Assembly (NCBI GenBank): GCA_016715365.1
Contig: JADKAM010000004.1
Coordinates: forward strand, 124,001-188,000
Origin: Chitinophagaceae bacterium
GTDB lineage: Bacteria > Bacteroidota > Bacteroidia > Chitinophagales > Chitinophagaceae
Length of the DNA: 64,000 nucleotides
Direction: 5' to 3'
In this document: positions 37,997 to 47,800 of the stretch, piece after piece
Layout: every line of letters begins with the position of its first letter
Numbering within the stretch: position 1 is the stretch's first letter
Made by a program: the position numbers and the translations under genes
Notes under the pieces: generated by a model
The model's database searches: none
The model's input: the letters and a program-made list of their open reading frames with translations, nothing else
Told to the model about the DNA's origin: nothing

Positions 37997-38446
37997 ATGT
38001 CAATCTGGTTCAATAAATCACTGTCTTTACCCGATATAAATCCGCTTGGTGCAAAAACCATGGGCGAATTTTTAGGAATGGAGTGGGTGGAACTGGGTGA
38101 TGATTACCTGAAAGCCCGTATGCCGGTTGATGACAGAACCAAACAGCCGTATGGCTTGCTGCATGGTGGTGCAAGTTGTGCTTTAGCCGAAACTATTGGA
38201 AGTATCGCCTCTCATTTTGTGATCGATCCATCTAAGTTTATATGTGTTGGACTGGAAATTAATGCCAATCATGTAAGAAGCGCCAGAAGCGGTTATGTTA
38301 CAGCAACCTGTACACCATTGCACATCGGTGCATCAACCCATGTGTGGGATATTAAAATTCATGATGAAAGAAATAAGCTGGTTTGTATAAGCAGGCTTAC
38401 GGTAGCTATACTGAAAAAACCGGAACCGGCAGGTAAGGATTACTGA
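37997..38446 (+). CDS. Hotdog-fold acyl-CoA thioesterase (MenI/PaaI-like)
   Basis: 149 residues from the ATG at 37997; a TTG 13 codons upstream is possible but lacks support. The hotdog signature is YGLLHGGASCALAETIGSIA, where the glutamate is the expected catalytic residue, followed by VGLEINANHVRSARSG. This subgroup includes 1,4-dihydroxy-2-naphthoyl-CoA thioesterase of menaquinone synthesis and phenylacetyl-CoA thioesterases; the substrate is not decided. A terminator stem begins inside the last codons. Confidence 0.87.
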   Translation: MSIWFNKSLSLPDINPLGAKTMGEFLGMEWVELGDDYLKARMPVDDRTKQPYGLLHGGASCALAETIGSIASHFVIDPSKFICVGLEINANHVRSARSGYVTATCTPLHIGASTHVWDIKIHDERNKLVCISRLTVAILKKPEPAGKDY

Positions 38447-38463
38447 CGGTTCCGTTTTTTTTT
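38421..38463. terminator. Intrinsic terminator between convergent genes
   Basis: CGGAACCG (38421-38428) pairs exactly with CGGTTCCG (38447-38454) across an 18-base loop, followed by at least eight T on the plus strand and preceded by six A, so it can act on both strands. Confidence 0.72.
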
Positions 38464-38465
38464 GA

Positions 38466-39905
38466 TTAAAGTACTATTAATTTGTTTATCTGCATTACCC
38501 CGGTTTCTTTTACATACACCCTGAGCAAATACAATCCTGTATGTAAATGATCAAGCAATAACTGATTGTTAACACTGTTCCAACGCCTGATTTCTTTACC
38601 TGAAGCATCATTTAGTATGATGTCAACCGGACCTGTACCATCAGGTATAATCACTTTTGCAAAACCATTTGAAGGATTGGGATAGATTAATACATCTATT
38701 TTAGCTGTATTATTTTTTACTGTCCTCGTCTCACTGTAAATACTCATTCCATCCAGGTTAACCTGTTTGATCCTGTAATATAGCTGTCCGGCACCTGCCA
38801 GGTTATCATCATCATCATACCGGTATTCCAGTAATTCATCACTGTTACCTTTTACAGCTTTAGAAGCAATAAAGGCGATGTTCTTAAAATCACTGCCCTG
38901 TATTTTTCGCTGAATTTCAAAACCCTTGTTGTTCTGTTCTGATGCTGTTTGCCATTTTAACTGGATCTTATCTTTTATCTGCTGTACGGTGAAAGAAGCA
39001 AATTTAACCGGAAGCGTTCCACAGCCATTTTCAATCCTGGCTGTAGTCGTATTTGACCTGAGTGGTACGGTAACTTCAATAATCAGTGATTTACCGGATG
39101 AAGGATCCTGGTTACTGTAAGGAAAATAGTCAGTTAAACCCGAATTATAAGTGCCATTGGCAGGAAGTGTTATTGAACTGCTTGTAAAAACCACCGTGTC
39201 TGTTGAATTGATTACACCCAGTGGAGGATAATCCAGGTGAACATCATATGTAACATTGTCCAGTACGGGACCGTTATTTTTAATAAAAACCTGGAATTGT
39301 CTCGGAATACTGCAGGAAATGGATCCTAAAGGCCTTACTTCATTAATAACCAGGCTGCTTCCCTGGGTAGTACAATGTACATTTTTACCATTTGCAGCCT
39401 GGCTGGCCCAAACATCAAATAGTAAGGTTTGTGCTCCTTCGCAGGAAGGTAAGGTTATTTTTATATTTTGAACAGTCATCCTTTCTGTAGTAGGAGCCAG
39501 GTGTACTTTTACAATTGATAATCCTGAAAGTTGTGGTAATGAATAATAAGGATCCGGATGATAAACAGTACCTATCCGGGGTGTATCCAGACTGTTATCA
39601 TCAATTACGATGGTAGCCAGTGCATTGATCAGGTCAGCAGATTTCGGGTATGCAGCCGGGTTACTGTACATGTTTGTCCAGTTGGCTGCAGGCGTATGAA
39701 AGCCGGATTGACTCCACAAATGCAGGTAGCTAAATTTATTACCGCTATTGATTTCCTGTGTCCAGCTCAGATCAAAAACAGCTTCACAATTGGTGCTGTT
39801 GATTTGCACCAACCTCACTTTCAGATCAGAAATAGTGCATTGAGAAACTGAATTATTTATTCCAAGTGTAATAAGCATTGCTATTAATGTGATTAACTTT
39901 TTCAT
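38466..39905 (-). CDS. Secreted protein with T9SS type A sorting domain
   Basis: 479 residues from the ATG at 39905, giving a signal peptide (MKKLITLIAMLITLGINNSV, then SQC). The middle is a beta-rich region without recognised domain; a fibronectin-like segment follows (LKWQTASEQNNKGFEIQRK, LYYRIKQVNLDG). The last 75 residues, starting with DVLIYPNPSNG, are the Por_Secre_tail type A sorting domain, removed by PorU after export. Function of the cargo is unknown. Confidence 0.88.
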   Translation of the reverse strand: MKKLITLIAMLITLGINNSVSQCTISDLKVRLVQINSTNCEAVFDLSWTQEINSGNKFSYLHLWSQSGFHTPAANWTNMYSNPAAYPKSADLINALATIVIDDNSLDTPRIGTVYHPDPYYSLPQLSGLSIVKVHLAPTTERMTVQNIKITLPSCEGAQTLLFDVWASQAANGKNVHCTTQGSSLVINEVRPLGSISCSIPRQFQVFIKNNGPVLDNVTYDVHLDYPPLGVINSTDTVVFTSSSITLPANGTYNSGLTDYFPYSNQDPSSGKSLIIEVTVPLRSNTTTARIENGCGTLPVKFASFTVQQIKDKIQLKWQTASEQNNKGFEIQRKIQGSDFKNIAFIASKAVKGNSDELLEYRYDDDDNLAGAGQLYYRIKQVNLDGMSIYSETRTVKNNTAKIDVLIYPNPSNGFAKVIIPDGTGPVDIILNDASGKEIRRWNSVNNQLLLDHLHTGLYLLRVYVKETGVMQINKLIVL

Positions 39906-40156
39906 AAAAATTGTTTTAATGTTTCCCAAACGGGAAGTGACCAATAAATAATGGTTAACTAGGGAGACTGGACTTATTTGCAGCTGTCCAAAGGATTGGA
40001 TTTAACTGAGTTCTGATAGATATTCAAGCCAGATAAAATATTACGCTAAGTTTAAGTTACCGGAAGAAGTAAAAGAATGATGGCAGGTATCAAAATGTAT
40101 GATTTTCATCATAAAAATGATAGAAGAAATAATGAAAATAAATCAGCGATGAATTA

Positions 40157-40786
40157 CTATGGTGTGTCAAAAAACTTCGCCAGTATATCTTTTATAGAAG
40201 GGTAGGTATTTTTTACCGGCTCTTTAATATCGATGGTTTTCACCCATTTTATGTCGGTTATATGTTCCTCAGTCTGGGGTTGCAATACCTGTTTTGCTGG
40301 GCAGGTCATATGAAACCAATGAGAGATCTTTAAAAAATGTTTGCCAAATTCATCATACACATGATAGGTTTCACCGATCTTTTTTTTCAGGTGCAGCTTT
40401 GTAACACCGGTTTCTTCTATAACTTCTCTCACAGCACATGCTTCCTGATTTTCGCCTTTTTCAATCTTGCCTTTTGGTAAATCCCATTTGCCAAGTCGGT
40501 AAATAAACAGGATGTCCTTCTTTTCATTTTGTACAATACCACCGGCAGCTTCAATAACTTTAAAATTTTTAAAAAAGGTTTCTTTCAGTTTTTCAAGGTC
40601 ACTATGCCAGATAACACCTGCATGAAACTCGGCTTTTTTAATTTCATGTAACATAGCCTTGATGGCCCTTGGCGATACTTCATCTACAAAAACAGCATCG
40701 GGGTGGTGCAGTATTTCATTTAGTTCTTTGTCAATTTCGTTACAAAGAATTACCGGTTTGTCGCCAAAATAAATGTTGATGTACAT
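40157..40786 (-). CDS. Nudix hydrolase
   Basis: 209 residues. The Nudix box is intact: GKIEKGENQEACAVREVIEETG (about residues 105-126) fits Gx5Ex7REUxEExGU. An N-terminal 80-residue part (DKELNEILHHPDAVFVDEVS) is typical of the Bacteroidota version. The substrate, probably a nucleoside diphosphate derivative or a similar compound, is unknown. It is divergent from pyrE with 70 bases between the starts. Confidence 0.92.
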   Translation of the reverse strand: MYINIYFGDKPVILCNEIDKELNEILHHPDAVFVDEVSPRAIKAMLHEIKKAEFHAGVIWHSDLEKLKETFFKNFKVIEAAGGIVQNEKKDILFIYRLGKWDLPKGKIEKGENQEACAVREVIEETGVTKLHLKKKIGETYHVYDEFGKHFLKISHWFHMTCPAKQVLQPQTEEHITDIKWVKTIDIKEPVKNTYPSIKDILAKFFDTP

Positions 40787-40844
40787 AGAGGTTAATAGTT
40801 AATGGTTGATAGTTGATTGCTGGCTTAAATTCCTAATTCCTAAT

Positions 40845-40852
40845 TATCTTCG
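40845..40852 (+). promoter_or_regulatory. pyrE -7 box (TATCTTCG)
   Basis: TATCTTCG lies 4 bases before the pyrE ATG, the same placement as at prfB. No convincing -33 TTG at 20 bases was found. Confidence 0.5.
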
Positions 40853-40856
40853 TGTT

Positions 40857-41492
40857 ATGACTAACGAAAAAGCCGTAGCTGAAAAGCTTTTACAAATTAA
40901 TGCAATAAAACTGAGTCCGCAAGAACCCTTTACCTGGGCCAGCGGATGGAAAAGCCCCATCTATTGCGATAACCGCAGGGTTCTTTCCTTTCCCTACATC
41001 AGGGATTTTATAAAAAGTGAAATGTGCAGTGTTATTTTTGAAAAATTTCCCGAAGCAGATGTGCTTGCCGGTGTTGCCACAGCAGGAATTGCATGGGGAG
41101 CAATGGCTGCCGATCAGCTAAAACTTCCTTATATCTACGTTCGTCCAAAACCCAAGGAGCATGGCTTGGGTAACCAGATTGAAGGGAACCTTGAGAAAGG
41201 GCAGAAGGTACTGGTTATTGAAGACCTGATATCTACCGGAAAAAGCAGTTTACAGGTTTGCGATGTTTTAAAAGGTGCCGGGACAGAAGTAATTGGTATG
41301 GTATCCATATTTACATATGGTTTTGAAATTGCAGATAATGCATTTAAGGCAGCCAATATTCCATACCAGTCACTAACAAACTATCAAACATTGATTGATC
41401 TGGCCGTTGAAAAAGGAATTGTGGCCTCCGGCGAACAAAATACCTTGTTAAATTGGAGGGCAGATCCTGCCAATTGGAAAGGTATTTTATAA
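40857..41492 (+). CDS. pyrE: Orotate phosphoribosyltransferase
   Basis: 211 residues from the ATG at 40857; an in-frame ATT/ATG-like start 51 bases upstream lies in repeat-rich spacer and is rejected. The substrate loop FTWASGWKSPIYCDNR, YVRPKPKEHGLGNQIEG and the PRPP-binding motif VLVIEDLISTGKSSL are all present. It makes orotidine monophosphate in the pyrimidine pathway, complementing pyrB at 36.4 kb, although the two are not in one operon. The HMA protein follows closely downstream. Confidence 0.96.
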   Translation: MTNEKAVAEKLLQINAIKLSPQEPFTWASGWKSPIYCDNRRVLSFPYIRDFIKSEMCSVIFEKFPEADVLAGVATAGIAWGAMAADQLKLPYIYVRPKPKEHGLGNQIEGNLEKGQKVLVIEDLISTGKSSLQVCDVLKGAGTEVIGMVSIFTYGFEIADNAFKAANIPYQSLTNYQTLIDLAVEKGIVASGEQNTLLNWRADPANWKGIL

Positions 41493-41527
41493 CTTTAAGC
41501 ATCTTTTTTTCATTAAAATCTGAACAG

Positions 41528-41938
41528 ATGAAAGCATTTTCACTTAGTTTATTGGCTGTTTTTTGTTTTACTGCAGTAAGTTTTGCCCAATATCAGCAAA
41601 CCCAGAAGGTATCGGGCAAGGCTGTAATTAAAACCCCTACCATACTTTGTGAAAAATGCCAGGAAAAGGTAGAATTCTTTATCAGCCATACAGAGGGAGT
41701 AACATCTGCTGCAGTTAATATCAGAAAAAAAACAACCACTGTTACCTGGTTAAACGACCGTACAACCCTTGAAAACATTAAAACAGCCATTGCCAACCTG
41801 GGCTACGATGCTGATGATATCGAAGCCGAGGAATATGCATTTAAAAAGCTACCTAAGGAATGTAAAGCAGAAATTACGGCTGCTAAAGCCAAAGCGGCGG
41901 CTTTAAACCCGGTAGTAACTCCGGCTGTAAAGCAATAA
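41528..41938 (+). CDS. Secreted heavy-metal-associated (HMA) domain protein
   Basis: 136 residues from the ATG at 41528, which gives a signal peptide (MKAFSLSLLAVFCFTAVSFA). The HMA fold has its metal site in ILCEKCQEKVE (CxxC), followed by VTSAAVNIRKKTTTVTW and the second helix. Such proteins carry copper or a similar ion in the periplasm. The C-terminus is an Ala/Lys-rich tail. It starts 35 bases after pyrE, perhaps by read-through only. Confidence 0.85.
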   Translation: MKAFSLSLLAVFCFTAVSFAQYQQTQKVSGKAVIKTPTILCEKCQEKVEFFISHTEGVTSAAVNIRKKTTTVTWLNDRTTLENIKTAIANLGYDADDIEAEEYAFKKLPKECKAEITAAKAKAAALNPVVTPAVKQ

Positions 41939-41986
41939 TTCCGGTTTATATAAATTTTTTCGGCAGAAAGACGGCTCTATCCGGCT

Positions 41987-42448
41987 TTAAAAAACTGTAA
42001 ACTTCTGTAATCCTTCATAGCTTACAGGGAATGTTTTGTACACATTTGCCTTTCCCAGCTTTACCGTTCCGGTAACTTTTACCATCACCTCTTTCCCTAA
42101 AAGGGTAGGTAAAGCATTTTTAAGAAGGTTCTTCATATCCATTTCTATAGCCAGGGGCATCGTAAACTCCGACAGTTTTGATATGGTTATCTGGTAATCC
42201 TGCGAACTGTGCCCCAGGTAATTATTATCTACATAAATATCCAGATCGGTGTATTTAAGCTGTAATCCAAAATTGTTTGGGTTATAATAGATCAGGTCAA
42301 CTTTAAGGGTGGTGGCTGCAAAACCCACTTTTTCAACTTTCAGGTTTTTAAAATCCCGGTACACCAGTTCTTTGGGAGCCTGACAGGATGACGTAAAAAA
42401 AATGATTGCTAATATGATGGTAGAGTAGAGGGGGAGTTTGCTTTTCAT
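41987..42448 (-). CDS. LEA14-like (LEA type 2) lipoprotein
   Basis: 153 residues. Lipoprotein signal with cysteine in FFTSSCQAPK. The mature part has the LEA14/WHy beta-sandwich pattern: VDLIYYNPNNFGLQLKYTDLDIYVDNNYLG, then the alternating strand pattern of MPLAIEMDMKNLL. The family is found in stress-related contexts in many organisms; the role in Bacteroidota is unknown. Confidence 0.82.
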   Translation of the reverse strand: MKSKLPLYSTIILAIIFFTSSCQAPKELVYRDFKNLKVEKVGFAATTLKVDLIYYNPNNFGLQLKYTDLDIYVDNNYLGHSSQDYQITISKLSEFTMPLAIEMDMKNLLKNALPTLLGKEVMVKVTGTVKLGKANVYKTFPVSYEGLQKFTVF

Positions 42449-43458
42449 GCTTATTTTTTAAGACTGTAATTTAAGATAAGAAATTTGATTTTCAGAAATT
42501 GTTATCAGGCGTATATTTTGCCTGCTAATAACATTAGGGTTTTAATCTGATAATACTTAAAAATGTGCTACTATTACTAACTAATATAATTAGTTAATAT
42601 AAAATAGGTTCAATAACTTAATATTCAGTATATTATAATATACTGTTATTAAATGAAATCTAATAAAAAATCTCTAAATAAGCACTTAAAAGACAGCTAT
42701 GAGGATTTTCGAATAAAAATAAGAAAATTCAATAAAATTTATTATAAATAATTGATAATTAATTATTAATGAAGTTTATAAGATAAAAAATTAAATGTAA
42801 ATTTAAATATTGTTAATTATTTTGTTCCATGTTAAAGGCTGAAAAAGGAAAACTCCGTTTACCTCCTTCAGATTGAGCGTTCTGCCATTATAATTTTATT
42901 GATAGTTTTGGCCTGCTTTCTAAATACGATGATCAGTATGTTTTTGTAAGACAAAATGGCTGTCATAAAAATTCCACTTTTCTTTTTGAATAAAAGAACA
43001 AATAACAACTCAGCTACAATTGAGAATGCTTATTTAGATATGGTATCTTTATATAATAAAGCCAAAATAAAATCAAGCGGTATTTAATCGGAAATACCCA
43101 AAACAGCCTATTTATTATAGTAAACGCAAGAATAAATGAATTGCAAAAAAATATTTCTAATTTTTTTGGCTTGTTATTAGAATTTGTATTGTTTTTATCC
43201 TTTGATAAATAGATGGTATTTAAAAAAAATGAGTTTTTACGTAATATCACCTCTTTGACCGTAAAATTACTGTCTAAAAAATTTGCGCTTTCCGAAAAAC
43301 ATATTATGTTTGTGTCGAAATTAGAAATGACTGTTACCTCGGTTATCCTGCTTTTCAAAACTAAACCTCCAATTCCCCTCTAAAAAACCAACCAATTGCG
43401 GTTCGGTTAAAATCTTCCCAACCAAAGTTGTTTTTTTTGAATCACAAACCACAAGAAA
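42449..43458. other. AT-rich gene-free region with palindromes
   Basis: About 1 kb of very AT-rich DNA. A 20-base perfect palindrome (CAGTATATTATAATATACTG, 42626-42645) and an 8-bp stem with 3-base loop (42578-42596) lie 30 bases apart. The 114-residue minus-strand frame at 43014-43358 is poor in protein character (Asn/Ile/Phe/Lys-rich), and I do not call it. I recognise no RNA gene. Confidence 0.6.
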
Positions 43459-44070
43459 ATGAAATTTTTTACCACTTTATCAGTCGTTCGACTTTTTTCT
43501 TCTCTAATTATACCGGCATTTGTATTATTTGCTGGTAAAGCAAATGCACATACAGAATATACTACTGTAAATAATCCAGGTATTGAATATGCTTCCTTAA
43601 CAGCTACCGCTACACAAAACAGTGTTTTTATTAACTGGGTTACAGTTTCTGAATTGAACAACAGCCATTTTGAAGTTGAAAGATCAACGGATATGAAATC
43701 TTTTAAAACTGTAGCGCTGGTTTTAGACGGATTTACCACTACAGGAACAGATGGTAAATCTTATAAGTTTAAAGAAGCAGCCGGTGATGTTGGTAAAGGC
43801 AAAACTGTTTACTACCGTTTAAAGCAAATTGATACAAACAACCAGGTTCATTACAGTTCAGTAATGGCTGTGCAGATGAATACAACAGTTACCATATTTC
43901 CAAAACAGGAAACTTCTCTGGAAAGAATTTATACAAACAATCAAACATTGTTATCCAAACAATCTACATCAGGAATGGGCGAAACAAAAATACCGGTAGC
44001 TGGTTCAACTGCCGGTATTTTAACTGCCCGTGAAATTATTTCGGGAGCAGAGCTAAATACAACCAAATAA
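43459..44070 (+). CDS. Secreted fibronectin-III-like protein with incomplete sorting tail
   Basis: 203 residues with a signal peptide ending AGKANAH. The centre is the Fn3-like module that usually precedes a T9SS type A domain: SVFINWVTVSELNNSHFEVERS, GKTVYYRLKQIDTNN. In complete proteins an YPNP-type sorting domain follows; here TIFPKQETS stands at that place and the remaining 55 residues are Ser/Thr-rich without sorting features. It may be a decayed or truncated T9SS cargo. Confidence 0.65.
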   Translation: MKFFTTLSVVRLFSSLIIPAFVLFAGKANAHTEYTTVNNPGIEYASLTATATQNSVFINWVTVSELNNSHFEVERSTDMKSFKTVALVLDGFTTTGTDGKSYKFKEAAGDVGKGKTVYYRLKQIDTNNQVHYSSVMAVQMNTTVTIFPKQETSLERIYTNNQTLLSKQSTSGMGETKIPVAGSTAGILTAREIISGAELNTTK

Positions 44071-44233
44071 AGAAGGCTTAATACCTGGGTATTGAGCAAG
44101 TATCTTAATAGCAGTTGTTTTCTTTCAGTTACTTATTTTAATATCAGTTTTTCAATTTTAAATTGATCCATTATTTTTAAGGGTGCTAAAGTTTAAAGAA
44201 GAGGCTTTTAAATGAATAGTGAAAAAATATAAC

Positions 44234-44362
44234 ATGAGTACTTTTTTTACGGTAATACAGTTTTTAAATGCAATGGTTTTACAAATGTCAGTTGTTGAAA
44301 ACAGCAAGCTGGTATTGCAACCGGTTATTACCGGGATGGTACCATATAATAAGCAGTATTAA
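44234..44362 (+). CDS. Possible small protein of 42 residues
   Basis: ATG at 44234 to TAA at 44360-44362 encodes MSTFFTVIQFLNAMVLQMSV followed by a more polar half. The N-terminal half is hydrophobic and could be a membrane peptide. There is no homology I can name and no strong start signal, so this is only a candidate. Confidence 0.2.
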   Translation: MSTFFTVIQFLNAMVLQMSVVENSKLVLQPVITGMVPYNKQY

Positions 44363-44404
44363 AAAAATGATTTTATACCCGGCATAATAATAAAACCCTA
44401 AATG

Positions 44405-44520
44405 CGTTCATTACCCGGCCCCCGGGTAACTGAACCAAGTGCTTGGTTACGATGTTTTCTTTGGGGGTTACAGAATCGAGAGATTCTTAACAAAAGCTGC
44501 ATTTCTATGCGGCTTTTTTG
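44405..44520 (+). ncRNA. Candidate structured RNA 1
   Basis: Four consecutive hairpins in 110 bases: TTACCCGG/CCGGGTAA (44411-44429), AACCAA/TTGGTT (44433-44448), AGAATC-GAGA-GATTCT with a GNRA loop (44472-44487) and a final terminator. GTAAC at 44426-44430 can alternatively pair with GTTAC at 44446-44450, so two mutually exclusive folds exist. No known family was recognised. Confidence 0.4.
44492..44519 (+). terminator. Intrinsic terminator
   Basis: AAAAGCTGCAT pairs with ATGCGGCTTTT around a 4-base loop with one U-G pair, followed by T residues. Confidence 0.8.
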
Positions 44521-44588
44521 TTTTGAATAACTTTTAAGCAACCTCCTTAAAAGCAATTAAGCAATTTTTGTAACAGGCCTTGTACACA

Positions 44589-44726
44589 GGTGTCTGGCCA
44601 CTAGGCAGATTCTTTAATTTGTTGGAGTATTAGTTTTTTAAACAGATTGGTAATAATGGCACTAAGCGTAGTGGTCTGACACCTAAGAAAAATAGCTACA
44701 ATAAACTGTGGCTGTTTTCTTTTTTC
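44589..44726 (+). ncRNA. Candidate structured RNA 2
   Basis: GGTGTC (44589-44594) and CCAC (44598-44601) pair with GACACC (44678-44683) and GTGG (44671-44674), closing a domain of about 70 bases, and a strong terminator follows within 7 bases. A closed domain plus terminator is what a short independent RNA would show. The family is unknown. Confidence 0.4.
44690..44726 (+). terminator. Intrinsic terminator
   Basis: An 11-bp stem (44690-44700 with 44707-44717, two U-G pairs) has a 6-base loop and is followed by TCTTTTTT. Confidence 0.82.
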
Positions 44727-44867
44727 AGCTTATATTTGGCTTATTACCACCTTGTGAAAAAACTGTTTATTTCTTTTATCCATGTAAGGCAACGTTACCC
44801 CTAAATGCAGCATCCGGTTTACCGGTCTTTATTATTTAATGCTTAACCTAATTTTATACCAAATAAT

Positions 44868-47800
44868 ATGAGAAAAACACTACTTCTCGCTTTTGTTTTT
44901 TTAACATCATTTACTGCATTTGGGCAGGATTTCAGTAATAAAGGAAAGGATTTCTGGACAGGGTATGGGTATCACGCCAGTATGCTGGGAGCAAATGGTG
45001 GCAGCCAGCAAATGGTATTATATTTTGCAACAGACCAGGTTACCAATATAACTATAACCATCCCATCTGTTGGTTATACCCAAAACATAACTACCGCAGC
45101 GGGTAATAATGTAGTTACTTCTGCTGTCATTCCAAAATTTGGTGCTCAGGATTCCCGGTTACTAATAGAAGGATTATCTGACAGAGGAATACATATTACC
45201 AGTGATAAGCCGATGGTTGCATATGCCCATGTTTATAATGGCAATTGTTCAGGTGCAACTATTTTATATCCCACCAATACTTTAGGAAGAGAATATTATT
45301 CTGTTAATTATAAAAACTGGTCGAATAATACAAATGCCAATTGCTGGTTTTATGTTTTGGCAACAGATACCGGTACTACAACAATTAATATTACACCCGC
45401 TGCTAATACTATGGGAGGCTGGACAGCAGGAAATACATACACGGTCAATCTTACGCAGGGACAGATATATAATGTAATGGGATCACTCATAGTGAATACG
45501 GCATGTGGAGGAAATAATCAACCTCCTTGTACGGGAGTAGACCTCACTGGTTCAAAGGTTGTTAGTGTAAACAATGGCAGTGGTTGTAAAAAAATCAGCC
45601 TTTTTTCGGGTAGTGGCAGGATAAGCATTACTTGTAACGCTAACCATTCTTCATCCGATAATTACATGGTTCAGGCAATGCCTAAAAATGCCTGGGGAAA
45701 AAAATATCTTACTGCTCCTGCAAATGGTAACCAGGCCAATAATATTTACAGGGTTTGTGTTTCCAATCCTGCTGCAGTAGTTAAGATAAATGGCACCGTA
45801 ACCGCTTTGCCTTTGCAAAATAATTTTTATTATGAAATCCCATCAACAAACCAGCCCTTGTTAATTGAAGCTGATAGTGCTATTATGGTTGCCCAGTATT
45901 TTACTTCACAGGGGGCATGTGGTAATGGAAATCCCGGAGATCCTGAAGTTATTTATTTGAGTTCTGTAGAACAAAACATTAATAAAGTACTATGGAATGC
46001 CACACCTAATTTTGCAATCAATTCTCACTTTTATAATGTAGTGATACCAAATACGGGTACCGCACTCAGTTCATTCAGGCTTGACGGTAATCCTGTTGCA
46101 GGCTGGGTTACACATCCACAAGAGCCCGGGTATTCTTATTTAAGAATGGCAGTTGGAGCAGGCCCCCGGTTGATTCAATCAGATTCGGGCTTTAATGCCA
46201 TTGCTTATGGTTTTGCCAATGCAGAATCTTATGGTTATAATGCCGGTACCAATATAAAAGACCTTTACCAGCAAATAGGTGTGCAAACCACTTACGGTAT
46301 TGAAACTACACCATCGGTTTGTACAAATTCCCCTTTTAAGTTTAAGGTTTCGCTACCATACATACCAGACTCGATGCATTGGAATTTTAATGGGGCAGCA
46401 GGTATGTTACCTAATAATAATACTGTATACGTTGACAATACGGGTAATGTTGCGCAAGACTCAACAACAGTGGTGAATGGTAAAACCCTTCATTGGTATT
46501 CTATCCCACTCCAATATACTTTTACTACTGTAGGTACTTACCCTATAACCATTACTACTTTTGTTCCAAACGGAGAATGTGGCTCTCAGCAGGATATTGA
46601 TTTTGATCTGGGCGTATCTGATCCTCCTGTTGCTGATTTTGCCTGGACACCCGGAGGTTGTGTGGCAGAACCTTTCCAGTTTACCGAAACAACCCCACAG
46701 TTTCCCAAAGCAACGTATAAATTTTGGTGGAACTTTGGAGACCCGGCCAGTGGACCAAATAATGATACTTCCAATCTGAGAAACCCGGTACACCTTTTTA
46801 GTGCCCCGGGTACATATATAGTCAGATACGGATCAATTACAACTCCAGGCTGTTTAAGTGATACGGTATCACATACAGTTGTTGTTCCAGATTATCCAAA
46901 TGCAACAATTGCCGGTAATACAACAGTTTGTATAAATACCGGTACTGTTCCGGTTACTTTTACCGGTACCTTGGGTACAGCAGAGTATATTTTCAGCTAT
47001 AAGATTAATGGTGGTGCTACTTTAACCACTCCGCCAAGTACAGGAGGAAGTTATACTATTAACGCACCTACCAACGTTGCAGGTCCATTTATTTATAGTC
47101 TTGTAGGTGTAAGCAATGCAACACCTGTAGGCACTCCCTGCACCCGTGTTATTTCCGGGCAATCCATAACAGTTAATATAACCCCCGATGCCACTGTTAC
47201 TTTAAGGCCGGGTGATAATGATAACCAAACAGTTTGTATTAATAACCCAATTATTAATATCAGGTATGATGTTGGCGGAAGCGGAACAGGTGGTGCCGTA
47301 TCTGGTTTGCCGGCAGGTGTAACCGGCACTTATGCTGCCGGGGTTATAACCATAACCGGTACACCAACAGCACCGGGTATTTTCAATTATACTGTAACAA
47401 CCACCGGGCCTTGCTTAACACCACAGGCAACCGGTACAATTACTGTTACAGATAATGCTACCATTGCGCTAACATCTGCAGTGGGTTCAGATAATCAGAC
47501 TTTATGTATCAATACACCATTACTGGTTAATATTACTTATGCAGTTGGCGGTACAGGCACTGGTGGCAGTGTTACCGGCTTGCCTGCCGGTGTTACGGGT
47601 GTTTTTGCAGGTGGTGTAATAACCATCTCTGGTACCCCTACAGCACCCGGTGTATTTAATTATACGGTTTTAACAACCGGCCCTTGTGTTATTCCTACTG
47701 CTGCCGGTAGCATTACCGTTACCGCAGATGGTACCTTAACATTAACATCGGCTGTTGGTACAGATAATCAATCTATTTGTATAAATGTACCTATAACCAA

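Noticed and set aside
43014..43358. Minus-strand frame of 114 residues
   Set aside because: Strong Asn/Ile/Phe/Lys bias in AT-rich DNA, no domain, no signal peptide and no neighbouring signals; more likely chance.
43407..43739. Minus-strand frame of 110 residues
   Set aside because: Overlaps the start of the Fn3-like secreted protein gene in antisense; the plus-strand protein has a signal peptide and a recognisable domain.
46461..46793. Minus-strand frame of 110 residues
   Set aside because: Antisense within the adhesin gene, without protein character.
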